Assembly (NCBI RefSeq): GCF_010389155.1
Contig: NC_057768.1
Span: forward strand, 2,168,501 to 2,232,500
DNA from: Erigeron canadensis
Taxonomy: Eukaryota; Streptophyta; Magnoliopsida; Asterales; Asteraceae
Reading direction: 5' to 3'
Length of the DNA: 64,000 nt
Shown here piece after piece: positions 22,264 through 36,200 of the stretch (its first letter is position 1; each line of letters opens with the position of its first letter). The translations under genes were made by a program, and so were the position numbers. The notes below the pieces were generated by a model. It made no database searches, was not told the DNA's origin, and worked only from the letters and a program-made list of their open reading frames with translations.

Positions 22264-23054
22264 AGAGTTATTTAAAAACCCATATATAAAGAAGAACTCA
22301 AGAACCATTTTAGACCACACATTCTTTCTCTCTTTCTTTTTCTTCAATTAAATAACAAAATTCACCCAAATCATTCAAAATGTTTTATCTTACAAACCGT
22401 AAATAGTTAGACGGAACAAAAAGCATGGATAGTCTTAAAATTTCGTCCTCTTTCATTATAGATCCAATTCGATATACCTTTGACGACTTTTTAATTTTTG
22501 TTTTTTTTTCTTCTTGTACTTGTGTACCAACACATGTGTAAAGTCATTGTTTTCACATGTAAATTAGTAAATTGACATATGTACACAATAATGAAGGTTA
22601 AGGGCGGAGCCCGTTAGGTATATCACCCATCACCGGTCACCCCCTATGACCTATCACCTTCTATGACTTATTACAGTATGACCTATCACCCTCAATGACC
22701 TATCACTCCCACCAGCTTTGGTTTATGCATATCCTTAAAGGAGAAGCCCGCTCCGAATCATAATTTTTGTCCAACAACACATGTGTAAGTTATGTGTAAG
22801 TACTAAAAAGAAAACAAAAATTTAAAAGTCGTGAAAAGTATATCGAATTGGATCTCTAATGAAAGAGGACGAAATTTTAATACTACCCATGTTTTTTGTT
22901 TCGTCTAACGATTTACGATTTTCGAGATAAAGCACTTTGAATGATTTGGATGAATTTATTATTTAATTGAAGAGAGAGAAAGAGAGAAAGAATGTGTGGT
23001 CCAGAATGGTTCTTGAGTTCTTTTTTTTATGACTTTTTAAAATAACTCACCCTT
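22264..23054. repeat. Foldback element with arms of about 290 bp
   Basis: The left arm (GAGTTATTTAAAAA..., 22264 to about 22560) is repeated in reverse complement from about 22765 to 23054. Shared inner phrases include 'gaactcaagaaccat', 'ttctttctctctttct' and 'acacatgtgtaa'. Between the arms is a short minisatellite of TATGACCTATCACC-type units (about 22620-22710). No transposase frame is present. Target duplications were not resolved. Confidence 0.75.
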
Positions 23055-23455
23055 TAATCAATATATCTAAAATATATCAAATAAGTTTGTTAACATCTAT
23101 ATTAAAATAAACTTTTACATATATTTATTAATTATTATTTATTAATCAACTAACTGCATAAATGTTTAATAGTTACATAAAGAACTAAAATACCATAAAT
23201 GACATTTATGTCATTCGAACAAGTTTGTTTTTCAGTAAATACGTAATTTTTGACGTAAAATATCTTAGTTCTTAACCTTAACTTATAATAAAAGTTTATA
23301 CATCAATTAGTTTTCAAAAATAAATATAAAAATATTTATACAAGGTACATTTTATTATTAAAATTTTAAAGTATATATAAATTTAGTAATTAGAAACTTC
23401 ACGCACAGACAATTGTATATTGCTATCTTATATTTAACTAAAAAAGTTCTTAATG

Positions 23456-23737
23456 TTTAAATTGCAAGATTGATCCCTATGGTTTCTCATTTTAGCAATT
23501 GAGGCCCCTGTTTGGAATTCACTGGCAATGGGGATCCCTTCTATGTTGAATAAAAAGATGATATTGCCCCTGCCCATGATGACCACGTGAAGACTTGACG
23601 GCCTCCGCTAATTTCTGTTAAAAAGGGACCAGTTTTGCAAAACATTCTTAAAATATAGTCCCAATTGCAACGATACTTAAAAAGGGGCATCTATTGCTAA
23701 AGTATGCAAACCACATGAACCAATTTTACAGTTAACT
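23456..23737. mobile_element. MITE, uninterrupted copy of the element at 19034
   Basis: The left end 'attgcaagattgatcccta' and the right end 'aaccaattttacagttaact' are the same inverted ends as in the 19-kb copy. The interior lines up with the two halves around the solo LTR. It is about 282 bp with no coding capacity. Confidence 0.65.
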
Positions 23738-24184
23738 GAAACTAAAATAAATAAATTAAGTAAACTTTCAATAAAGTATCACATATCTTTTCTTCTAAAA
23801 AACTCTTATAAATCATGTCACTTGTATTTCACAATGAACATTTGTCATGAACAAAACTTTAATCTTAATTGCATTAATTATATGATGATAGTTAATTACC
23901 GTCAAATCTTCCCATAAACGGTCGTCTTTTTAAACTGTAAATACGAATCTAATTAATAAAGTTCTGTAACTCTTTTTTATTTTAATGTTGGTAACCCAGT
24001 TGAAAGATAATAAGAGTATAAGACGCTTTCATCCTTTCATCTACGAGGTACTTGGGTTTAGAGAATAGGTGTGTACCTGCGTTGTTTAGAAATTAGAAAA
24101 TAAGTATTTTATGGATTAACTGAATTCAATTGCATTGGCTTGGATTCTATAGTCGTACGTGACTTGAAATAAAGTGAATAGGCA

Positions 24185-24910
24185 AAGTAATTTTTTCGTC
24201 CCTGTGGTTTTTCGAATAAACACTTTTCATTCTTGTCGTTAACTTTTCGCTAAAATCATCCATGTGGTTTTCATTTCGTCCTTGGATTCGTTAACCCCCT
24301 CACATGCCTTTCGTCCTTACATTTCGTCCTTGCACGTGAGGGGCATTTATGGCTATTCACCCATCTACATAGTTTGTCCCTATGGTTAAGTGCAAAATTC
24401 GTCCTAATAGTTTGTCGTTTTTGCATTTTTAATCCTTGTATTTAACAAACCTCTAAACAAAAGTTTAATCAAAAACCAAAACAAACTCAAATCCTTATAT
24501 ATGCATACATATGAGGATCTAATTTAATACATGCCGGTACGGTTAATTTAAATTTTTTTATTTTTCATAAAAATATGTTGTAAAACTTACGACAATTTCA
24601 CGAAAAATAGTTAAAATATAATTACAATTCATTCAAAAATAATACAAATAGGTACTTCATAATAATAAATAAGAAATTTCACAAAGTACAAAAAAAATAA
24701 CATTTAAGTATCATAAAAATAATTTTAAAAAAATTCAAAAAATAAAAATTCAGAATACCGAAATTATCGGAATGATAATACCGAAAAATACCAAAAAAAC
24801 TGGAAATAGTTGTACCAGAGTATCCTCCGATATTGGTATTACGGTTAATTCTACCGGCATTTAAAACATTGTATGCATTTGAAATGATTGACCAGATCCT
24901 CAAATGTAGG
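24185..24910. other. Degenerate transposon-like sequence
   Basis: Around 24190-24430 there are scattered copies of a 'tttcgtcc' phrase on the plus strand. Around 24525-24870 the phrase 'gccggtacggttaattt' at the left is mirrored by 'ggttaattctaccggcattt' at the right, which may be weak inverted ends. No family was identified. Confidence 0.35.
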
Positions 24911-25140
24911 TATATAGGTTATTGTTTTGTTTTAAGGGCGTGTCTACCTATTTTTGAGGACAACTATTGTTTGCAAAATATATGCTATTTTTAGCATGTA
25001 ATATTGATTATGATAATTGATAAGATCTACCGTATCAACAAAATGAGTAATGCACGTTTAAATTGATTAAATCAATACTAGCTTTTGTAAGGTATTATAA
25101 GGTTCTATTTTATTTAAAGATTAAATACAGTATTATTTTT

Positions 25141-25201
25141 ATAATTATAAGTAGTTTTTGTTAAGTGATTCAACCACTTAGCAAAAGCTACTTATAATTA
25201 T
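25141..25201. repeat. Short strong hairpin
   Basis: ATAATTATAAGTAG...TAAGTG is followed after 7 bases by CACTTAG...CTACTTATAATTAT. The arms of 27 bp have two mismatches. It lies 1.1 kb upstream of the FUL start codon. It may be a MITE remnant; it is too short and AT-rich to call a miRNA precursor. Confidence 0.7.
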
Positions 25202-26316
25202 AAGGTCCTCTTGTTTAAATTTTGGAGAGAACTTAAGAATTAAGTCCTTTTATGAGGACTTGACTTGGGTATACTCAGGTTCAAGTCTACTCTAATTAAT
25301 CATTGTGCATTCGGTCAGATTAGTAGGAGGTTTTCTCCCAACGGGTATTTGAGATTGGATTTTCTACTTCGAAAGAGTTATCTAGTATGGACCTGGTTAA
25401 GACAACGTATAACGTATGTTAAACCTCTCGCTATCGAATCACGACACGAAGTTTCCAGCGAAATTCATCTTTCAATAAAAAAATAAATAAAAATGATTGA
25501 TTGGTTTATTGATTGTTACTCGTATTATTTGTTTGAAATTATTCTCTTACGTATCGATTCAATGTCTTTAAACCCAACCTTAAACAATCAATGGACCCAA
25601 TAGGAGGTTAATAGTGCAAACCTAAAAACATGCGCCCCAAAAGCAGACAACAATGGCGTACAAGGTAAAGAGCCAATCACAACTCGACAACACATCCTGC
25701 AAAACCACACTGGGTTTTTAAGATTATCAACCTTTTTATCAAGATAGTATACCAACCACACACTCTTTCTCTCTGATTTATTTCCTTTCTTCCCCACAAA
25801 CATATGTAACAGATTTCTTCATCAAATGATAGACATACACCAAAATAGAAACTAAACATTCTTCTGCTTCTTCTTATTGAATTCTAGTAATACATACATT
25901 TTTACCAAAGTCTTTGTCTTTACTTTTTTAAGGATGGTTTTTTAAAGAAACCCAAAGTATACTTATTGATTACTTTATCAATATATATATCTACAGATCT
26001 CATTCTTCTTATAGTAAATTTCCCTAAAAGAAAAAAGGTAAGTAAGTTTAACAAAGTAAATCTTGATCATCTTTTTAGGGTTTTTTCACTTCCTAATAAC
26101 AGTTAATTCTGAAAGCAGTCTCTCTATACTCAGATAACGCAATGTTATCTGTATATCCCCTCATTCGTATCCCGCCTATGTCAAGATCGGATATATATCG
26201 TTAATATTGTTTTTGTTGTCATACATGTTTAAGTTAAATTCAGATCTAATTATTCTTTTCTTTTTCTTGTTACTTTTTAGGGTTTTAATATAAAGTGAAA
26301 AGAATATTATAAAAAA

Positions 26317-29300
26317 ATGGGAAGAGGGAGAGTGCAATTGAAAAGGATTGAAAACAAGATCAGTAGACAAGTTACATTTTCTAAAAGAAGAACAGGCTTG
26401 TTGAAGAAAGCTCATGAGATCTCTGTGTTGTGTGATGCTGATGTTGCGCTTATTGTTTTCTCTACTAAAGGCAAACTCTTTGAGTATGCTACTCACTCCA
26501 GGTTGATTTTCTTCTTTTAACTTAATTATTATGATTCTTGTTTATCTAATAGCTAGTTATAATTATAATTATAAAAATCTGAATACCCCATTTCAAAATC
26601 GCTACTATATATAAAGTATATATATATTTCTTGAAAGTGTACACAATACTAACAATTATACCCAATCTTGACATTTGTAATTGAAAGCAGTAAAGTTCTA
26701 TCACAACTGCATTTATTTATTGTTATATTTTTTTTATAAAAAAGAGTTAATTTGCATGCATTTATGTATAACATCCTATGTATGATGGACTCTTGTATAG
26801 CTATCTATTTTTTGTCTAACTTTGTGGTTCATTAATCTTGTTGTTTTGGGGGTGATTTTCTTTCAATATGTACTTGATTTGTTATGATACATGCTAGTAG
26901 CCATATAGTACCATCAGTATTGACATAAAAAGCATCTCTTGTAAGATCAATAGTATAAATAATTAGTAGTATGTACTACCAAAGTCTTTATTTTTGTTTT
27001 CAGTTTTCATTTTTTATATCTTAACGATTATTTGAGTAATGGTTTTGAAAGAAAGTTAGTTAATTTGACAAAATAATAAAATGTTTCCGAAAATAACTAA
27101 TTATTCATACCAAATGTAATTAAGTGTCTTTTATTTTGTTGTTTTATGCCAATATTTTTTTCTCATCAAATACCAAGATCTAGTCTTCATTAATATGTGA
27201 TCTTAACTTGATTTAACTTCACAAAACCAAAAAATAAGCGATTCCATGAAAAGATTTCTATATTGTTCGTATAAAAAAGAAACTACTATAAGTAAAACAA
27301 CATTTAGCGACGAGGTATATTGTCGCTAGTTAGTATACTCTTTGTTGTCATAGAACGTAGCAACGACATATCTAGGTGTCTATGTATGTATCATAAGGAC
27401 GACAATGAATATGTAGGTTAGGTAAAATAAAACAACTATTAAAGTAAAACAAATAAAATAATATATTTTCTTCAGTGATAATCACCATGAATCATGAAAA
27501 TCATCGTATATTAATTGCTTCGTGAATCTTTGTGCATCAATTTAACCATGATCTAAAGGTCAAGATCTTAGCTTATTTGTTTTACTTTAATACTTGTTTT
27601 ACAATATCCAACTCTTATGTATATATGTATCATATACAAAGACTACAATATGAAAACAGAAAAAAGAAAAGAAAATTTATAATGATGACAATCTCGTTGT
27701 TAATTAGATCAATTTTAATTAAGTTTTCAATTAAAGTTAATCGAATTAAACAATAAATACTATTTTCTGGTTCCCACCCATTATTTCCACCAACGCAATT
27801 TATTTTAAACCATTTTTACTACAATTAAATAAAAAAAATAAAAAAAACTCAACCAATATGAATTACCAAAAAGAAAAAAACAAATCACCAAAATAACGAA
27901 TGTTCAACAATTTATAACAAAATACAATACATAATAAGCATAAAACAGATCATAGATGCAAAATAGTTATCGAGTTTGACAATAAGAGGAAATATATATA
28001 TAATTCTCATGAGCACCGTGACAATTCTGTATTACTTTTACAGCCTAGCTATCTTGATTAATTTTAAAGAATAAAGCTGATAGATGTCATGACTAATTTT
28101 TATGTTAATTAAAGAATAAAACTCATATATTTCCTTACTACGTACTCTTTAAAATCTGGGATTGTGTGTGATATAGATTGATGTCCGTACAAACCTGAGC
28201 GAGTTCGTACGCATGCATCAAAGAACCTAGGACTCACAAACCTTAATTAGTACAGGCTGGTCAAACATTACTTTAATTTTCACAAGAAACAAAGGAATTA
28301 AAAGTATATAATATACATTTATTTATTTCAAAAAACTTATGATTTAGCTTATATTAATTGATTAATTCAAAAAACCTTTTAGACTTTCACAGGTCCGATA
28401 GGTTAGATAATATTTGCGTATCAAGATGTGACAAGACGACGTTATCTCGTTGGTAAATGTTACTATATAAGACAATAAGATAAATTGTTGCTTTCTGACT
28501 TTCTAGTCAACAATCTTTCGGTGTAGAAAACTAAGTTATTTACAATTTGTTGTTTTTTTGACTTTACTTGTAGTGTTAAGAGCAGAAAACTTATGATCTA
28601 CCTTGTTTTCTAATTTATCTATATATATATATATATATATGTTGGCGTTCAAAAGAATAATGTTTTCATAAGTCATATTTGTGCATTGATGCATAGTAAT
28701 ACATACTATTAAATATCATCGTGATCGATTTCAAAAGTCATCATTGTGCATTAAAGTAGTAGAGATTTATGGTTTTCCTAGCGCGCTACGTAAAAAAAAA
28801 TTCGAAAGCAAGTTCTTCTTATCTAGCTGGACCAAGCAAGGTAGTTCCCAATTGGGGTAATTAGAATTTGATATTCAAAACTTTATTTAGTTATTGTTAT
28901 TGAGAGCTCCTAATTAACTAAAACAATGATTATTGATGAATATCTAATTCTGAGCATGAAAATCTATCTATTTTTTTTTTTTTTTCCTTTTCATTATTAT
29001 CTCACGCTTTTATCAATTTTTCATTATCTTGTTAACAATCCGCTTTTTAGTTCATTTTGCTACTTATAACAAAATAAGGTTTGTTTAAAATTTCTTTTCC
29101 CTTTAAAAAAAAAAAAAAAAAACACTTATACATCATTCAAATGCAAAACAATCCGTAAGACCCGTCAAGACGTTTCTCTTAACGGTCATGTAAACAAACT
29201 TGGGAATGTGATTCCTTGTATGTATTATACAACATAATTTAGGTAGAAAAATTTAGGTGAAAAAATATTGTTTGGAGAGAATTAAAACTTAAGACATTAA

Positions 29301-32300
29301 AAGACCTGATCGAATTGTAACATATATAGTATTATATCTTCCTAAGTTTGGATATATGTCGTGTATTTTATTTGACAAAATTTTGTCGTGAGATACATAG
29401 TGGTTAAAAATAGAAAATTTAAAACATATCAGTACTACTCCATATTAAAAATAAAAAAAAAAGGTATATGTAAAAATATTAGTTTTCACATATGAAACAA
29501 GTATTATTATTTTGGAAAAGAAAAAATTAATATTTTCTAGAACGTCCATCTCTCAAAACAAAACAAAAGCAATATATGTACTTTCGAGAGAATTAAATCA
29601 TATTAGTATCTTTATATTTTTAAATAAACTTTGTGCTACAAAAGAAAATACATACGTATTATGAATGCAGGTTTTTAATTAATTGTTTTATATACAGTAA
29701 CACAAAAGGAAATACGTACTGCAATGGAATCTAATAATTTATATGTATACAAAATAAGGTAGTACCTAGATATAATAGATATTAGTTATATCCATTGGGC
29801 AATAACTGATGAGAGACAGTACGTCGTCTGTATTGAAACAGTATGGAGGCCATTCTTGAAAGGTATGAACGTTACTCGTATGCAGAAAAGCTGCTTACTG
29901 CACCAGCTGAATCATCAAAAACACAGGTAAACCACTCGTCCTTATCGGAATTTTAAGTGGTTTTTTTCTTCATTTTTTGGATAACATTATATCTAAATAA
30001 TGCATATATAAAAGCAAGTGGTATTATATATGGTTTTAATTGCAAACATCAGTATCACATCATTTTAACATCTAACCACACTCTAATTACCCCGTTATTA
30101 TTTTTCTCTACCCAGTACACTCCTTATTTACGATGAGCTTATATTAATTTTTTTTGTGTGTTTCTTATAAAAAAAATAAATGCCCAGACGGCGAATGCCT
30201 CAGGGTACTCCCTAAAAAAACACCGAAGATGCTCATATTCATAATCTATATATAATCCTATATATTTCAACCTTTGTATTTGAAACCAACTAATTATTGC
30301 AAAATGCATGCATTTTTCCTTATTAATGCAATATTATATATGGTTAGGTTACCGCTAAAAAGTTAGATGGAAAAGAATTTCGTATTCGTATATATACGTT
30401 TGAGGTGTGGATTTTTAATACAAAAATATATGCAAATTAGATATAGCTTGTAGAGACTAGAAATTTTGTATTGTGAATTAGGTAAGAAATTTGCAACAAA
30501 TATAATTGTCTTAACTACTCGTAAGTGCTGATATATGGGTTTTAATTTGTGTGCAGGGAAGCTGGACTCTTGAATCCTCCAAGCTCAAGGCAAAGATTGA
30601 GGTCCTAGAAAAAAACATAAGGTATGTATCCTGAACAAGTTATTATTAAATTAAATACAGATTAATTCTAAAATTGATTCTCAAATCAACAATGTTATTT
30701 CAATCTCAATTGAATCAATATCAACACAAAACCTTAGAGATTACCACTGTGATTCTGTTCTAATCCATTCAACTATATTGTTTGAATGTGCTATTACAAC
30801 ATTATGAAAAACATGAAAATATTTATTTATGTACTCGACATAAGAACCATGCATGGTCGTGCACATTTACCTTTTCAGACACGTGTAGACCGTGTTATCG
30901 CACCCTTGGTTTCCAGGGGTGCCTTCGAGTTCCAACTGCTAGCATACTACCCGCTTAGATGTCACTGCTAGGGTTCGAATCACTAACAAACTAACACGTC
31001 GTTCTAAAAAAAACATGCGTAGCGAATAGCCAAAAGAGATAAAGGGATGAATCGAATGAATAAATTGATATAGGTTGATATATACACCAATAAACTAAAA
31101 CCAAATGGTACGTTTTTTTATCATCATGTGTCATAATCTTAAATGATACGTGCCCTTTTAGTCTCTTAATTTGTTTTTTTCTTTTGATCGACATGTTATA
31201 TTAAAATTTGTTAGTTTAACTCCGTACAAAACTAAAAAGAGTTCTAATATGTAATTTGGAATACTGTTTAATTTTAATGATCATCAAATGTACGACATGC
31301 CCTAACTTGATAAATATCGAATATTTTAATTTAATATAAAAATGAATTGATACTTTAAAGTTTATGTGCCTAATCATTATTTAAATAATTATCAATATGA
31401 GAAAAAAGAGTATGTGTATGTTAGATATTTAGAATTAGGTGAAAATCATTCACATACTAATTAACTAGTGTTTAGGCCCGTTCATTGGACGGCTAGTCTC
31501 AAAATATATAAATCACAGATTTAAAATAAAATCAAAAGCATAATAATATCTAACCTGAACGAAATTAATGGACATCGTTATATGTAACATCAATCTAAAT
31601 TCATAATGAGGTTTAGGATTTTATGGGTTTAAAAATCCATTGGTCTGGTCCAGGTTTTTGTCAATAAGCCTGTTTAAATCACTCTATTTGACTCTTTAGA
31701 GATATAACATAAGTCAAATAAAACAATCTTTTAAAGATATTACATAATAATTCTGCCATAAATAATGATGGCCCCATGGGATAAAAAAGCCTATTCTTTC
31801 CTGAAACCCGAATCAAACAGCTTCCCATACACAACAATAAAACATAAATTTTTGCAAAAGAAAAAAAAAACTAAAAACATAATTAAACCCTGATTAATTT
31901 ACAAAATAAACAAATTCATGTCAAAGAAAAGTTACATAAAAATCTTTGGTGATGACGGGTGGATATAGTTTCTGCCGCGACACTCGATGGTTGTTTATAA
32001 GACCACATACACAATAATATTAACCGAATGAATAATAATGTATAAAAATACATGTTAAATATACATTGTTAGTGTTGATAATTAGAAACAAAATTTTATT
32101 GTTTTTAAAAAAAAATTGAATAACACAACAAACTAAATTAAAATAGATGAATAATAATAATAATAACATAAAATTTAATATAAAATATTAATAACTAAAT
32201 ATGAACAAATATATATAAAAAAAACCCATTTTTTTGAGAATAGGTGAAAATTTTTTCCAAGTATATATATTATTTCAATTTTTAATTAAAATCATTAGAT

Positions 32301-33212
32301 CAAATGTTGATGTCATATATTTTTTTAATAATCAACTTAGATTTAATTTAAACTTGCTAAACTCATATATGGTCTTTAATTATGGTAAATAACTGTTTAC
32401 ATTTTATAATTATAAAAAATAATTAATTTAATAATAAAATTGAAAAAATAATTCCTAAATTTTATATTATCACTTCTAAAATTACTATTTTGATTTTTTT
32501 GTTGTTACTTGAAGTTAGAATTGTATATATCTTTTTATTATATAATGTAATATATAAATATTGGTGATGATTATAACTCTTATATGTATTTAGTTTTATA
32601 TCGTTAATATCTTATGATATTTAAATAAATAAATATTTCTGATATGTATATGGTGTCTTGAATAATCGAGTAGATAAAACATTATAAAAATGAAAGCATC
32701 ATCATGTTTTAATATCTTTTATTTATATTGGTTAAATTGATAAAATGATACAAATATAATTTAAAGTAAACAATATATATATATATATATATGTTTTGGT
32801 TTGGTTAGTTCTTTTTTTTATATGTATACATAACTGAATCTTAACTTTCAGTACAAAAAATCAAAACAAAAGTTCATTGGTTTTTTCGTTTTGAATTATT
32901 CAGTTTTTATGGTTTTTGGTTTGGTTTTTTCTCACCCCTAATAGTTAGTTTCCATATATGAATTTAAATATATTAATATTTAATCTTATTTTTTTGTTTT
33001 ATGGAAACTCTTAGGGGTAGTTTGGTTCGCATAATGTTTTTAATGGAATTATAATCTGTCGAAGGAATTGGAATTTGAAAGTTTTAATAATTGTCTTGTG
33101 TTTAGTTGACAGAATTCGATGGAATTGAACTAAAGGAATTCGAATATATATTATGTCAAATGACAAAATTAACCTTTATTATAATTTTATTTTATTAAAA
33201 TAACATATTATT

Positions 33213-33257
<45 letters not shown>

Positions 33258-36200
33258 CATACGCGCATAGATTTAAATCATTTAATTTAACACAAACAAC
33301 ACACAAAACTCAAAATCATATTCAATCGGCCATCACAATCGTCTTCTCTGACACCTCAATTCACCATATTTAAAACTCCGATATTCATGTCTTTGAACTC
33401 TGATAGCTTTATTAATAGGGATCTAACACACTCACACACACACATAAAACACACAGCATCCGGCCAACGGCAGTGGCTGTTATTCCAGTAATCAACGACG
33501 GTGGTGATTGTTACTCCGGTAAGCAGCGACTGTGGTGTCTACTGTTACTTCGGTAAGCATAGTGTTTGGCTACTGTTACTTCGATTTGATGATTATTAAT
33601 CCGCTAAGCAACAAGCGTACGTGGTGGTTGTTATTCTGGTAAGCTACTTTTATTCCATTTCTTCAGTATGGAGAATAAAAGATGGGAGATTAGGCTAAAT
33701 AAGTAATTTCTTGTTTAATTATAGAGGGTGTTTTTTTGTCAAAATAGTTGAATTCCATTGAAATTCAATACATTCCATCACTATATGGAAGGAATTTCAA
33801 ATTCAATGATTTAAGGAATTGGATGGAAAGTTGTAGATTCCAATTCCATCATTTTTATGAACCAAACATGGTTAGGAATGGAATTCAAATTCCAATTCAT
33901 AAGAATTCCAATGAATTTCACGAACCAAACGCCCCCTTAGATGCAAATAAAGCTATTAATAGACAAGTTAATATAATTACAAGTTTCAAAAACTTACGAT
34001 CGTTTATCTTTGATCATCTTCATAATGATGCATCAAACTTGAAACTCCTATGTTTGTCACATATGAAGATCAAGTATATGTAGTATTGATCACTAATATC
34101 TATTCTTTTTATAATCTATGTCGTGTTATTCTTTTTCTATATATACTTAAATCATCTCATAATATGTAAGCACATATAACATTATTATTTTTCAACACCT
34201 TTTAATTACGATTTGTCAATATACGATATCATAAAACATAAACTATCTACATATTACGCAGGATATAATCTAGTTTATTAATAAGATAAGTAGTCGTTAA
34301 TACACATTCAGTCCACAAATTAAGAAGGTTTCTCTCCTAAAACATAACAAGTCTGGCTATATTAAGATGTCAATGTTTTCTCTCTATAATACCATTCTGT
34401 TGAGGAGTATAAACAATATAGGTTTGATCAACAACACCATTTATCTCTACAAATTTAGTGAAATACCATATGAGAAATTATGTATCATTATCATTTCTCA
34501 AAGTCTTAATAGTTTTTCCAAACTCATTCTCTAACAACTTATGGAAAAACAATCTTCATAACTTCTCATTTTGATTATAAAAGATAAACCCATATAACCA
34601 GGTTATAATCATCAACAACTTTAAGAAAAAAAAAAAGTTTAAGAAAAAAAAACTCTAATACCACCCCTGCTAGTAACCTGTAAGTCCCTAAACATCCATT
34701 AGAATCAACTACCTAAATGGCTAAATTTAACAAACTTATTTATACTCCTTTATACAAACTGTGAGTTCTTATATCAACATTTTTTCCTATCCAAAATACC
34801 CCTGTACACAAACAAACCTTACACGTTCCTCATTTTCCCGTTTATTCTCCTCTACCCACACTAAACACACAGACAAACACACATATCTCACTATAACCAC
34901 CCACTGTCGTCAATCACCACAGCCATAAATCTTCAAAATATCACCGTTTAGCCGTTGCAACACGCGGACATTCATCTAATGAGTACTTAATGGTAAGGGA
35001 TCCTTTGTCACTTTGGCTTGCTAACAAATATCATAAACATCTAAAATTTGATTTTTTTTCAAGACAGGACGAAGTTTGTTTAGACTAATATCAATATGGT
35101 TTCCTAGTTTATAATGCCAAACTTTTTTAATAATGCTACAAGCATGCATAAGGACATTCAATGCCTTCATATTAATCACAAGTATAAGCCACTAGTTTGA
35201 CTATCAATCCCTAGAGCTCTGATTGCACTCAAATCTTGATGCATAACATAACACTTCATATCATCAAATACAACATATAACCTACTATCTTTACTGGGAT
35301 TCTAGTGGGATCTCTGTTTTTAGTCAATGATTGGGATCCTAACTTAAAATCCTTTCCTTAATTTTGTTTTTGGGATTTTCGGTTATATATTGTTCCAAAT
35401 TCTAAAATCCTACTACTTTTGGTCCAAAAATTCGGTGGGTTTTTCAATACTCCCATTTTTAATCTTTTTTTGTCCAAACTTAAACACAACTTTATAAATA
35501 GTAACTTTAACAAGTGTTGTTATTAATTTATGAATATTGACATTTTTGAGCTTGATTTTTGATATTTCTACCAATCAAAATTTCTATTTTTGATTATTGA
35601 ATTTACAGAAATCCCATTCAGAAACCGATATTTCATATCCCAATCCTTGATCAAACACTCTTCGGTCCTTAAATACATAGCTATGCAATTTATTATTAGA
35701 GCAAAAAAAAACCTTTCAAAGTTCTCATTGAAAACTTTTACTTTTTTTATAAAAAAATTGTTAGACATACAAATAGTGTTTGATTTATATTATATACTTA
35801 TGTATCCCTATGTAATAGATTAAAAACATAAAGGGTTAAATGGAACATGTGGTACCATATAAAAACCCCTCCCCCAAGTGTAACCTAACCTTTTGCATAA
35901 TCTTAATACCAAACACCCTCTTTATTCCTTTTTCTCTCATACACACTATAACACACACATCATATGGTTATTAAAACTAACATGAAATCCAAGTTATATC
36001 AATTGGTATTAGGCAGTGGTAGGTGGTGATAGATGGATTGTGCAAACAAATGAAGAAATGTGGTCTTTTTTTGATGCATTCTATGATATTTGCTAGGGGC
36101 GACACCTATAATAGACTTATTATTCGCTGATGTACCATTTGACATGCTAACAGAAGGAATTTGTTGATAGTTGGGTTCTCTTGACAAAAATCCCTGGTGA

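Larger units (their letters stand above)
26502..29841 (+). other. FUL intron 1 (3.3 kb)
   Basis: Largely AT-rich sequence. It contains a MITE copy at 27418-27609 and a (TA)n microsatellite near 28619-28640. First introns of MADS genes often hold regulatory elements; I see no defined site I could support. Confidence 0.7.

Noticed and set aside
25588..25859. Two overlapping minus-strand frames of 60-71 codons
   Set aside because: No motif, and they lie in the probable FUL promoter/leader region; typical chance frames.
26176..26496. 106-codon minus-strand frame
   Set aside because: Antisense shadow of the first FUL exon.
27300..27410. 'agcgacgag...gtcgct' phrases resembling CACTA-type ends
   Set aside because: Only one weak pair of short matches; no CACTA terminus or 3-bp duplication could be found.
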